Source of the DNA: Canna indica
Lineage: Eukaryota; Streptophyta; Magnoliopsida; Zingiberales; Cannaceae
DNA: 64,000 bases
Assembly (NCBI GenBank): GCA_034359265.1
Contig: CP136890.1
Coordinates: forward strand, 44,738,501 to 44,802,500
Direction: 5' to 3'
Of this stretch, positions 45,486 through 56,494 are shown piece by piece. A program made the position numbers and the translations under genes. The notes below the pieces were generated by a model. That model saw nothing but the letters and a program-made list of their open reading frames with translations. It had not been told where the DNA came from and ran no database searches. The first letter of the stretch is position 1, and each line of letters begins with the position of its first letter.

Positions 45486-47045
45486 ATGTCTGGTCGTGGT
45501 TATCGACGCAGGAGAGTTTCGGAGTCTCCGATCGGTGAGACTCCAGCACTTACTCATGCTGCTGATCCTCCTGTTGTTGATCCTCATGAGGATGATACTG
45601 CCGAGGCTAGTACATCCAGACGTAGGCGGCCACGCGGGCCGAACAGGTGGCAGCCTCCACCAGCCACAGAGTCACGTAGATTGATTAGCGTGATTGGGGA
45701 GCGGTACGTAATATATCATGAATTATGAATCATTACAAATTCATTATATCATAATATAATATTAAAATTTATTTTTGTTGTGCAGGTTCGAGCAAGAAGA
45801 AGTGCCGAGGAGCATTTCTTCTACTATTCGACGATACATGCACGGGGCATGGCCTACGTGGTCTCACGTGCCTAGCGAGCACGTCGACATGTTATGGCGC
45901 GACTCGCGACCGCGCGAGTTTGAGGCACGTATTATTATTTTTTTTACATGCATGATGATATATTAATATTGGTACTGATATTATTATTTTGCAGGCTCGC
46001 TATACATGGGCCGAGGACCAGAGGCCCTTCATTTACGCTGCCTGGGAGGCTATTTCCCGGGCAAGGTACAACGGGCAGCTGGGGCAGGCTCGGTCCCAGG
46101 CGATGGCCCGAGCTGGGACCACTAACATCGCGGAGACTCGGGGATACGGCCCCGGTTGGATTACTCCGGATATATGGGACCAGCTCGTGGGGATATGGTC
46201 GACGGATCGATGGCAGGAGGTTTCTCGGAATGCGGCTAGAAATCGCATGTCGTGGGGAGCAGCGCGTCACACCGGCAGCTCTGTTGCATTTGCAGTGCAC
46301 GCAAACCGTATGGTAAGTATATCTTTTAATTATATATTTTATTTGTTATTATGTGTACTAATTAATGTATTTGTTTTGTAAATGTTGACGACGGTGTCGG
46401 ATGACGGGAGTGTCCAGCGACCCTCCCCGATGGCGGTGTTTGAGTGGACTCACCGTCGAGCACATGGGACTGGGGAGTACATCCACAACCACGCTGCATA
46501 CATTATGGTAATTATATATTTGTTTAAATTATTCATTATATATTTATAATTTAAGTTTTATGATAAATATTAAACAAAAAATCAAACTCGAGTAGGAGAC
46601 CTACAGCCAGAAGGTGGTGCAGCGTGGGGGTACCCCCGAGGACTTTGACGCAGCATCGTGGGTCGAGGCCGCAGGTGGCTGGGACCATGGCCGCGTATAT
46701 GGCTTCGCAGATAGTGGTCATGCGCGAGCCGTACTAGGGCCACTTGGGGCACCGACCCCTCCGGTCGCTGGTGAGCGGCCGTCCACCTCCAGATCCAGTT
46801 ATGATCATAGTAATAGTATAAGGACACTAGAGGAGACGGTCGCGCGTCAGACTGAGTTGATGGAGCGCCAGAGTCAGACGATGGCGAATATAGAAGCTAT
46901 GCCACGCAACTTGTCGGGTCATCCCGAAGCAGGCATCTCTTCGGCATCATCTAATCCATCATCCTCGAGTCAGTCCACGCCGGTGTACACTCGAGCACTC
47001 CAGACCCCGCCATATGATCCATGCCATCCTCCATCGTCATCGTGA
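45486..47045 (+). CDS. TNPA-like CACTA protein (transposase_24 family), five exons
   Basis: Proposed exons are 45486-45703, 45786-45924, 45995-46312, 46385-46507 and 46596-47045, giving 415 residues with all phases matching. Exon 1 is basic (MSGRGYRRRR). Exons 2-4 carry the plant transposase_24 pattern: WRDSRPREFE, RYTWAEDQ, ITPDIWDQLV, NRMSWGAARH and FEWTHRRAHGTGEY. Exon 5 has GGWDHGRVYGFADSG, then a Glu/Gln-rich probable coiled coil and a Ser/Pro tail. In En/Spm the equivalent protein binds subterminal repeats. Intron 2 has a GC donor. Intron 3 lacks AG at the expected acceptor (46384), although an in-frame CCAG lies 11 codons further on. It may be expressed; activity unknown. Confidence 0.8.
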
Positions 47046-47335
47046 GATTTTGTTTATATTGAACTTGTTTAATTTATATTGACTATGTTACTGAGATGTT
47101 GATACTTCAATTTTGCATTTGAATTGTGTTTATACTATCATGGATAATTATGAATATAAATATAATTGTTTTGATGTATATCTTGGTGTGTTTGTGATGT
47201 GTGAATGAATGTGTATGAGATGTTTGTGATGTGTGAATGAATGTGTGTATGAGGGTATGGGTGTGTGAGTTATGTATCAGATAAATGTATCAATGGAAAT
47301 TTGAAATTTTCAAATTTTCTGGTTGCAGGTATAGG
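47046..47335 (+). other. CACTA-2 3' flank of the TNPA-like gene
   Basis: AT-rich, with TGTGTGAATGAATGTGT-like repeats at about 47200-47260. It is likely 3' UTR and spacer. Nothing else seen. Confidence 0.5.
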
Positions 47336-47705
47336 TCATCAGCAACGGCTTTCCCACGGGCGTCCGTGGGAAAGCCGTTGCTAAAAGTGTATCGAAAGCC
47401 GTTGCTGATGACCTACAGCAACGGCTTAGCGACGGAGTTTTACTAACGGTGTTGCTACGGACTCAGCGGCCGTTGCCATTAATGGTATCAGCAACGGCTC
47501 CGGGTCTGTGGCAAAACCGTTGCTGATAATATTTTTAGCGACGGCCCAGCGGGCGTTGCTGATAATGTTTTGAGCGACGGCCCGAGCGGCCGTTGCTGAT
47601 CCGTTGCTAAGTCATCAGCAACGCGACTTTCTGTCACGGCGCTATTGCAACGGCTCAGCCGTTGCTGATTCTCTTCAGCAACGGCATCAGCCGTTGCTGA
47701 TGACC
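47336..47705. repeat. CACTA-2 right subterminal repeats
   Basis: About a dozen GCAACGG/CCGTTGC motifs in both orientations, including CCCACGGGCGTCCGTGGG, which forms a perfect hairpin around 47353-47370. The minus-strand ORF at 47488-47733 is only the repeats. Confidence 0.85.
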
Positions 47706-50355
47706 ATTTTTCTAGTAGTGAACCACAACACAATCTTTATTTAAAGTTTTCGAAATTCACAAATATATGTTTTTCAATCCAAAGAAGAAAACCAACATCG
47801 TCACAAATAGAACATCTCAACTATCAAAGTTATTACAAACTTTTCAAAACACAACTGTCAGTTGCACCATGACGACATGCCTCGATCACTGATCATGCTC
47901 TGCAAATACAAAGGAAACAAACCGTGAATCCGCTTGGGACTCAATGAGCGGTTCTTTCGAACCTCCACATAATCCGCAGTTAGTCATGCATAACATATAA
48001 ACAGCATAGAATATAATCAGGGAGGTAAGCTACTTTTTGATGTGACTATCGACCCCGTGGGTCATTCTGTATAAACCATATAGGAGAAACTTGCCATAAC
48101 GGCCTAACCTTGCCACCTGGCATCCGACCCTTAAGGCCTACTTATAGTGTATGAATCCCAGCTACGACTGGCCCTATCATACAAGGTAGAATCACACTAG
48201 CCGTTCAACCACATCCTATCAAGATATAAACATGGAATCCCGGGCCATCGACTAGGATGGTCTACTAGTCTCCGGACACCGTCTAGGGTAGGGATAGATA
48301 GACCCACCCAACTGGGGTCTGACACCTAGCGGGCCCGCTGGTGCATCTCAAGATCCAATCACTGGCCGAGCTAAGCATTGGTCATTTCCGACCTCCACGC
48401 TTCTCGGCGGACCATCTCAAGCACATCACACAGTCAAATGTCCAAGGGTTTCCTTATATACACTTGTTGCCCGTATCCGGCCCTAATCCGGTCTACAGGG
48501 TCAACAAATTAGTGTTGCCCTTCCAAAAATGTGTACACCTAATAGTTCTAGGTTTCCAAAAATGAATACTAGAAGTCCTAGAAGTTGTGTCATTTCCTAG
48601 CTAGGTTTCCATATATACTATGCGTCTTGCAACGTCCTACATGTTATCTAACCCATTCTTCCTAGAACGAGCGAACTCGCCGACTATGTAAGCACTCGAC
48701 CTACCATTTCCCCATCACTTATCAAATTAATTACGGATAGTAACATCATCAAGAACCGAAATAAAAAGTAAGTAATCTAGAGGTTAAAACAATATGGAAC
48801 ATACACTAAGCATGGCAACAATTAAACATTATATGAGCAATTAAATGAAACCTTTCTTGACTACATATACCGTATAAGCATTGGCAAGAACATTTCCAAA
48901 ATGATAATATAGATCTACCCCAACAAATCACAACATTAAAATGGATTAACATTAACAAGAATATGAATAAACATTAAGCAGAGGGATATGAACAACTACA
49001 CAAAATCGTTTGTTTTCTCCCCCTTTCCCTTGATCGGCCGAAGCTCGAGTAAGGTAAACCTTGCTCGGCCGAACCATCCATGTGGAAAGGGGCTGGAATT
49101 TATGCATATTAACCAGTAGAATAGTAAACATAAACTTCAAATTTAATCTACATTTAAACATGAAGGTGCGAGTTAATGCAATAAAATAAGAGATCTAACA
49201 ATCCAATATAAACAGCCCAACTTTTCCCCCTTCTACTGCTCGGCCAACTCGAGCAGGAAGATGACCATGCTCGGCTGAACCCTCTAGAGGTGGTGGACTT
49301 GGCTGCGGCGTCCACTCGAGCATCAATCCAAAACCGAAAACAAAATGAATACAAGTTGATACACGAGTTGCGAGACCAGCGAGGAAATTGGAGAAAATTT
49401 TGGCATGACCTTGCCCCTTTTTCCTCGACTCGACCAGCCCCTTAAAGCGAGAAATTGACACGTTTTCAAACATGAAATCACAGTAAGTACAATGATTTAA
49501 AAATCTAACATGGGAAAATAACCCGATCGGCAAAACTCGCGGAGAAAACCTCGATTTCAAAATCTCTGGGGCCGGCCACCCACCTCCCCTTAGCATCTAC
49601 TCTAACCACTCACCTTGAATTGGATCATGAAGAAATCTTGATGAAATGAGATTCTAATTTCCTCGAGCGTCGTCGCAAACTCGGCGCCGACAATATCTCC
49701 TCCTCCTCTCTCCCTTTCTCCCTCTTGATGGACTGCGTGCGGCTCTCTCTTTGAGCCGCACGGGTGGCTTGGGTGAGGGGTTTTATTCCCCTCATCCAAT
49801 GACTCATTTGCCCCTCACTTGACTTGACTTGACTTCTTCTCCATTTGATCCGAGTTTGATTCGGACTCCGATCCTATCCGCACTCAAGAGTCGAACTCGA
49901 CTTTAATAAGACATCATAAGCAAGAAAGGAAATAACCATTGAACTAATTCAACTTCATATTTCCATGGGTCGGGCTATACCTTCTACTCGAGGTGATTTC
50001 CGTGGCTCGACCCGGCTAACCTTCGATCCTGTGCGCTGCACCAAAAAAAGAGATATTTATATTAGAAAATTTTTTCGGGTCTTACACTAGCAGTAGGCAA
50101 TTCAGTCGACCGAAGTGTGCCAAAATTTGGCAGTGCATGCGTCGGTCGACCGATCGCTCAACCGGATTGTGGATCACTGAAGTCGCGACTCATTCGATCG
50201 ACCCGTCGGTCGATCGAATAGTGCGATTAGAGCCAGCGGTCGCTGGGTGATCGATCAGTCGGTCAACTGATGATCGACCGGCAAGCGACCGACGACGGAT
50301 ACGGCTAGTTTTTCGCCCGTTGAGCTAGCTATTTCGTTTCATTTCTTCTTGGCTC

Positions 50356-50363
50356 TATAAATA
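50356..50363 (+). promoter_or_regulatory. TATA box of copia solo LTR
   Basis: TATAAATA in the context GGCTCTATAAATACCC. Confidence 0.7.
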
Positions 50364-51126
50364 CCCATGCCTAAGCCTTCCTAATATACTTTTGATCAGT
50401 CTTACACTTCATTGAACCATCCTTGATCAATTCCAAAGCTTTCATTGAGCCAATTCTTAGAGAAACCCTAGCTTTGATATCTCACCCCTTTGATTGAGCC
50501 TTACCTTCATTGTTTCATCATCAAAGGCATCAAGAGGAAGCTAGGAATCTTGTTGTGGAGCTAAGTACTTCATTGGTTGATTTATTGCTCCATTTATTGG
50601 TGTATTTTATTGTTTATTTCATTGTAACTGAACTTGTGTAAACCTAGGTTGCTAGGTTTGATTGAGTTGGTGGTTGCCTTGGTGTTAAGGCTTAAACCCA
50701 CTATTGTAAACGTAGTTTACTAGGATTAGTTGAGTTGTCCCTTAGGTTGAGGTGGAAGAGTGCTCTCAGTAAGAAGGCAGAGACTTCCGGGTGTGGAAGT
50801 GCCTTAGGTTGAGAGCGAGACTCTTCGGGTCAAAGTCCTCGTTGTAAGGGAAACAACATCAATCTAGTAAAACTAAGTTTGGAAATCCTAAGCGGGGTGC
50901 TTAGGTAGTGGAGTAGGCATTGGGGCCGAACAACTATAAATCATTGTGTTAGCTTTGTGTACTTCACGTATCTTATTGCTTATCATTTATACTTTGCTTC
51001 CGCATTTAGTCGTTCAATCAAAAATTGCCTAAGTAGTTTAAGAAATGTTTAAAATCGAATTTAGGCAAATATATTTAGTTAACATACTATTCACCCCCCG
51101 CTCTAGTGTGGTCATTTCACCCAATA

Positions 51127-51393
51127 ATATCCTAGGTATTAATTTTAGTTATCCATCTATGTTTGTATTTGTCAGCCTAGCGGGCTAGTCTAAGGTCGAG
51201 CCAAGTCGACTCATGATCCGGTGCGAGCTTGCGAGCTCGGGTAAGTAGGAATATGAGTTATGCAAATTTTGCTTGCGTAGATAAATTTAATTAATTTTAT
51301 GTTGGGTATGCATGATTGTTTAATTATGTCGCATGTGAGTGTACATGTGTTGGATGTTTATGTGGAGCATGAGATTAATTTGGGTTTAATTAA
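51127..51393. other. Unassigned segment before the tandem array
   Basis: Begins with the ATATC duplication, so it continues whatever lies left of 42902. It contains GGCTAGTCTAAGGTCGAGCC and TGCGAGCTTGCGAGCTCGGG, but no gene or element end that I recognise. Confidence 0.4.
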
Positions 51394-52742
51394 GTTCAGC
51401 ACGTGAAAATGATCAATATTTCTATTCACCTCAACTTCAACCGACAACTCGAGGTCCACCAACTAAATTAATTTCAAACACAACTATATTACTAACTTAC
51501 TAAACAACAACAATATACTGAAATATATCAAAATCATATCAAACGATCTCCAATCTGACATCCAACACCACCATCGCATTCAGCACGCGAAAATGATCAA
51601 GAATTCTATTCACCTAAACTGCAACTGACAACTCGAGGCCCACCAACTAAATTAATTCAAACACAACTATATTACTAACTTACTAAACAATAGCAATATA
51701 CTGAAATATATCAAAATCATATCAAACGATCTCCAATCTGACATCTGACACCACCATCATGTTCAGCACGCAAAAATGATCAAAAATTCTATTCACCTAA
51801 ACTGTAACTGACAACTCGGGGCCCACCAACTAAATTAATTCAAACACAACTATATTACCAACTTACTAAACAACAACAATATACTGAAATATATCAAAAT
51901 CATATCAAACGATCTCCAATCTGACATCTGACACCACCATCGCGTTCAGCACATGAAAATGATAAAAAAATGTTATTCACCTGAACTACAACTGACAACT
52001 CGGCGCCCACCAACTAAATTAATTCAAACACAACTATATTACTAACTTACTAAACAACAACAATATACTGAAATATATCAAAATCATATCAAACGATCTC
52101 CAATCTAATATCTGACACCACCATGGCGTTCAGCACGTGAAAATGATCATGAAATCTATTCACCTAAACTGCAACTGACAACTCAGGGCCCACCAACTAA
52201 ATTAATTCAAACACAACTATATTACTAACTTACTAAACAATAGCAATATACTGAAATATATCAAAATCATATCAAACGATCTCCAATCTGACATCCGACA
52301 CCACCATCGTGTTCAGCACGCGAAAATGATCAAAAATTCTATTCACCTGAACTGCAACTGACAACTCGGGGCCCACCAACTAAATTAATTCAAACACAAC
52401 TATATTACTAACTTACTAAACAACAGCAATATACTGAAATATATCAAAATCATATCAAAAGATCTCAAATCTGACATCTGACACCACCATCGTGTTCAAC
52501 ACGCGAAAATGATCAAGAATGCTATTCACCTGAACTGCAACTGACAACTCGGGGCCCACCAACTAAATTAATTCAAACACAACTATATTACTAACTTACT
52601 AAACAACAACAATATACTGAAATATATCAAAATCATATCAAACGATCTCCAATCTGACATCCGACACCATCATCGCGTTCAACACGTGAAAATGATCAAA
52701 AATTCTATTCACCTGAATTGCAACTAACAACTCGGGGCCCAC
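51394..52742. repeat. Tandem array of 183-184 bp units, about 7.3 copies
   Basis: The block GTTCAGCACG...GAAAATGATC recurs at 51394, 51578, 51761, 51944, 52128, 52311, 52494 and 52677, a spacing of 183-184 bp. Copies differ at only a few positions. One invariant part is ACAACTATATTACTAACTTA. The last copy changes to GC-rich unique DNA after GGGGCCCACC at about 52742. Confidence 0.95.
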
Positions 52743-53215
52743 CGCCTACCCGTCGCCGACCGGCGACTCCACAACCCCCGCCCTCTCCTTGACTCTCCGG
52801 CCCCGCCCAGTCCCACGACCGATCGAGCGGTAGCCCCGATGGCCCACCCCGGCAGCGCTCGACTTCTCGGCACCGCCATGGCTGCGCGATCATGGCATGG
52901 CAGCCCTCCGACCACGGCATGGCAGCCCACAACGATTACACGCGGCCGCTGCGTGCGACTTCCGCACGCGATCAGCCCGCGTGGGGTACGACACAGCCAC
53001 CTCTTCCCCTTCCCCTTGTCTTCGTCGTTAGATCGGCGGAGATAACAACGGAAATGAAGAACGGAGAGGATGAGATCTCCTACCTCGATCCCACGACTCC
53101 GGCGACGACGAGCTCCACCGACGACACGCGCCGACTCCTCCTCGATCTCCTCCCTCCGCGCGCAGGCACCCTCTCTTCCTCCTCTTCTTCTCACCCTCTC
53201 ACTAGTTTTTATGAA
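52743..53215 (-). other. GC-rich segment, possible captured gene start
   Basis: A sharp rise in GC between the AT-rich array and the AT-rich copia. Both strands are open for long stretches. On the minus strand the layout (purine-rich GAAGAAGAGGAGGAAG, then GTCGGTGGAGCTCGTCG, then ATCGAG/GTAGGAGAT, donor-like) resembles a 5' UTR with first exon. No protein family recognised. It could be the promoter and first exon of a gene carried by a transposon, or the end of an element that includes the tandem array. Confidence 0.35.
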
Positions 53216-54616
53216 ACTTGCTAAGTTTCAATCTTGCTAAGTTTTTATGAAACTTGCTAAGTTTCAAATTTAACCCTATGGATACTTAACATGAGTAAAT
53301 CTAAACATGTTCCACAAATATGCATTGAAAATGAGAACTTTAGGTCAACTTGGTTCAAGAGAGGTAAGCATGAATTGACCTCTATGTCATTTTATCCATA
53401 TTCATATGAATTTTTCACTCTAAGTGCATGAAGACATGTCATACATATTCCTAAACATGTTTATGAAGTTTTGGACTTAAAATAAATTTTCCAAGTCCAT
53501 TTGTTGATTTGGGTCAAACCATTTAAGCTTAAGTCCCCTAAAATGATATGGTTATCACATTGTTTATTTAGGCATGAATTTTCAATTTTTAAACACCTAG
53601 ACTCATGTGATATGTGTATCTAAACATGTTCATCAAATTTTTAACTTAAAATGAAGTCTCTAAAGAATTTTAACCTAGTTCAATTTCATAAATATCATGA
53701 TATCATGAAATGAGCTAAGTTATCAAGATTTTTCCTACTCATGAAAATTCATACATATATCATGCAACATCAATCATGAGTATAGAGACATCATTAAACA
53801 TGAAAATTCAAGAATTATACTAAAATTTTTAAAGTTAAAACCATATCTTTTTCTTAGAAAATTTGCCCAACCTTTTTCATTTACTTTTCAAATTCTTCTA
53901 GATAGCATAATCTTCAATGGCATTTACAACTTGCAAGTAGACTTCATTAATAGCAATGGAATTAAGACTACTAGCAAGCTAACTTACTGAATAGCACAAG
54001 GTTCAAAGCAATGTTCCATTTAAAAACTTAACCTATGCTAGATAGTTAAGATTCATTTTAAGATGGATTATCATGATATTAAAATGAATCTAAGAGATCC
54101 TAGAATGTGAAACATTCAAGAATAAGATCCCTTCCTATGTTAAACTAGTTTGGACTTACAAGAAGGTCTCTAACAATAGATATTTACCTAGAACAAGTTT
54201 CATTCAATGAAATTTGTCTAAGTACTAAAGTTCTACCTACTCATGAGAATTTAATGATTTAACATGCAAATCTAATCATGAGTATAGAGACATAGTTTAA
54301 GCTTAAATATTTAGGTATAACCCTAAGATTTGGAATTTATCAAAGTTATACCCTATTCATGATGATTTAGCCAAACTAATCTTTTTCTTCCTAATTAGCC
54401 TTCCTAACATATTTGTAACTTGCAAGTAAGTTACACTAATATTTTAGAGAAAATATAGCGACTTAGCAAGCTAACTCAACCAAAAAGCAAAGAGAGGCAT
54501 CAAGTATCATTATCAAATATCACTTTGCTAAATGGTTTCGAATTCATTTCAAAATAAAATTGAGTGATATCAAAACGAATTTTAAGAGATCACAAGAATA
54601 ATAAATGAAAAATATG
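53216..54616 (-). other. Non-coding internal region of copia E
   Basis: AT-rich and aligns by eye with 1850-2750 (inverted) and 19400-20140. It contains a local duplication of ACTTGCTAAGTTT at 53216-53265. No protein. Confidence 0.6.
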
Positions 54617-54730
54617 ATCTCCAACCCTTCCTATTGGTTGAAAACCGAAAGACCACAATGTGCCTACGATTTAGAACCGCAAGGTCGCTTGAGCCCATTA
54701 CAGGCTACCTGGGTCTTCGAAGAGACCGGG
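54617..54730 (-). other. Conserved GC-rich island (copy 3)
   Basis: The minus strand begins with the dyad GGTCTCTTCGAAGACC and ends CCAATAGGAAGGGTTGGA, as in the two other copies. Confidence 0.5.
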
Positions 54731-54899
54731 AAATCAAAAATCAAAAACATTTTCAAAACTTATCATGAGCGGGAAAAGCAATCGATTTAAAGCATGTATC
54801 ATAGCTCCAACTTAAATAAAACAAATGAGAATAAGAGATGATACCAAAGTAATTTTGATGCCAATCTTACCAAGGCATCAAGTTGGCTTGAAGTTGCAA

Positions 54900-56425
54900 C
54901 CAAGGGAAGATTCATCATTTAAGTACATGGTCAACTTCAACACATCACCTTCCCTTAACCTTGTGTGGTAGCTCCCCCTATAATAGAACAAGAGACTTTT
55001 GGTACCCAAATGGCTTTGGGTCCTTGGGGGTTAATGGGCTTAGGTACCCAAAGTGCCTTAACAACACTAGGGTTAACTTTAAAAGCACAATCATGAATTG
55101 CATGCCCAAAAGTACCACAACAAAAACAATGTCCATTAATTTATTTATTTTTTGTTATAGACATGAGATTTATTTTTAGAATGCTTAACATGTGAAATAT
55201 TATGAGCATGAGCATTCTTGTTTGGAGATTTCCTAAATGAGACATTTTGATTTCTAGGACTCTTAAAAGATGAAGCATTTGATAAATTGCTAGTTTTCCT
55301 ACTCAATAAAACAACCTCATGTTTAAAGTCCTTAATGGATTTGTGTAAAACATAAGATTGAGATCTCAATAAACAATTTTCATTTATCAAATTCTTATTT
55401 TCCACTTTGAAATCATTTGAGGAATCATTGCCCTTAAGTTTTAAACTATTTTTCAAACTCTCATTTTCATTTTTAATTTTGGAAATCTTACTTAGTAACT
55501 CATCATTCTCAATTTCTAATTCTTCATTTCTATGTTTCAAGTCCTTAATTTCAAGCTTTAAGTCATCATGGCAAGAGTCAAAAGAACTAATATTCAATTT
55601 TTCATTTTCTAATTCATGCACATGAGAGCTAAGCTTTAAATTTTCTTTCTTTAATTTCTTATTTTATTTATTCTTCTTCACAAGCAAGGCACACATTTTT
55701 TGATATTCCTCAACTAGTTCCTCATATGGCATGTCAAATGAACTAGATGAGCTATGACTATCATTATCAATAAAATTCTTATCATGACAAGAGGTGGAAG
55801 GATTTACCTCATTTTTTAATCCCATGAGGCACAATTGAGAAGTAGCTCTATTGTCATGATGAGAGGATGCTTCGAGGGGATCGGAGGACGATGTAGAAGC
55901 ATTTGACCTCTTCCTTGCTTTGTTTTTCAACAATGGGCAATTCTTCTTGATATACCCCTTCTCCTTGCACAAATGGCATATCACCTTTCTTTTTTGGCTT
56001 CTTGATTTGCTTCTTTGACTAGAAGCACTAAGATCATCAAAACCGAGGTTAGTACTAGGGGGATGACCATTGTCACCACCACCCTCAGTGAAAGTATTAA
56101 GCTCTTCAATTTTAGCATAATCGTATAACATATTCAATGTTGCCCAAATATCAAAAGCCGAAGAACAATGCATAACCTTTTCTAGTATTTCATTTGAAAA
56201 TGAGCAATATAGGAGATGCGTTGTTTTGGCATTCAATTCAAATAATTTTACTTGTTCTTGAGTCCAATCATTTATGTCAATGGTGGGCTCAACATACTCA
56301 TTCTTTAGCATGCACAATAAATCTAAACTTTGTGTTTTAAGAAATGTATACATCCTACTTTTCCAAACACCAAAGTTTTCTTTATCAAACCTAGGTAGTG
56401 CACATGTTATACTCTCTAGTGCCAT
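54900..56425 (-). pseudogene. Copia gag pseudogene (copy 3, best preserved)
   Basis: The ATG at 56425 opens 253 residues: PRFDKENFGVWKSRMYTF, LYCSFSNEILEKVMHCSS, FDIWATLNMLYDYAKIEEL and a first zinc knuckle CHLCKEKGYIKKNC (His replaced by Tyr). A single TAA near 55661-55663 separates this from a coiled coil of about 158 residues (55621-55145, Lys/Asn/Glu/Leu-rich). Two more stops precede a fully intact CCHC knuckle CFCCGTFGHAIHDC (about 55090-55130) and the IWVPKVSCS block. Only a few point changes separate it from an open gag. Nothing of pol follows. Confidence 0.88.
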
Positions 56426-56480
56426 TTTCTAGGATCGAGGCAAGATGTAGACGAGATGGTGAGATCTTAATCCACGACCC

Positions 56481-56492
56481 GTTCTGAAACCA
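56481..56492 (-). promoter_or_regulatory. Primer binding site of copia E
   Basis: The minus strand reads TGGTTTCAGAAC, two changes from TGGTATCAGAGC, two bases from the LTR. Confidence 0.7.
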
Positions 56493-56494
56493 AT

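Larger units (their letters stand above)
43708..47720 (+). mobile_element. CACTA-2: complete-ended CACTA (En/Spm) transposon, TSD AAC
   Basis: Terminal repeats are CACTACTAGAAA and TTTCTAGTAGTG, with a 3-bp duplication AAC at 43705-43707 and 47721-47723. The length is 4013 bp. It contains subterminal GCAACGG/CCGTTGC repeats, a GC-rich leader, a 26-bp minisatellite, the end of TNP2 and a five-exon TNPA-like gene. It lacks the catalytic transposase domain, so it is non-autonomous. The ends and duplication look fresh, suggesting recent insertion. Confidence 0.95.
43599..50086 (-). mobile_element. Gypsy A solo LTR holding CACTA-2, TSD CTAGC
   Basis: It starts TATCACACCCCAACTAAGGG (TG changed to TA) and ends TCGGGTCTTACA. 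CTAGC flanks it at 43594-43598 and 50087-50091. Without the CACTA it is about 2.47 kb, equal to the other copies. It carries the splice-donor-like site (49613) and the variant dyad (49772-49797). Confidence 0.93.
42902..51126 (+). mobile_element. Copia solo LTR holding two nested elements, TSD ATATC
   Basis: The left part 42902-43598 starts AGTTGACTTAAGG (a decayed TGTTGGCTTAAGG). The right part 50092-51126 ends CATTTCACCCAATA. ATATC flanks it at 42897-42901 and 51127-51131. Own length is about 1.73 kb after removing the gypsy LTR. It has dyads at 43557-43582 and 50104-50290 and a TATA box at 50356. Confidence 0.9.

Noticed and set aside
45944..46316. Minus-strand ORFs over the TNPA exons
   Set aside because: Antisense shadows of exon 3. 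The plus strand carries the transposase_24 pattern and consistent splice phases.
51394..52742. Centromeric satellite
   Set aside because: The unit length would fit, but only about seven copies are present, flanked by ordinary retroelements. No evidence for a centromere.
53160..53211. Helitron 3' end (CTAGT followed by T at about 53207)
   Set aside because: The pentamer fits, but I see no stable hairpin just upstream and no matching TC start, so the evidence is too weak.
52892..53224. Plus-strand ORF across the GC-rich segment
   Set aside because: Both strands are open because of composition. The minus strand looks more like a gene start, and no protein family supports either.
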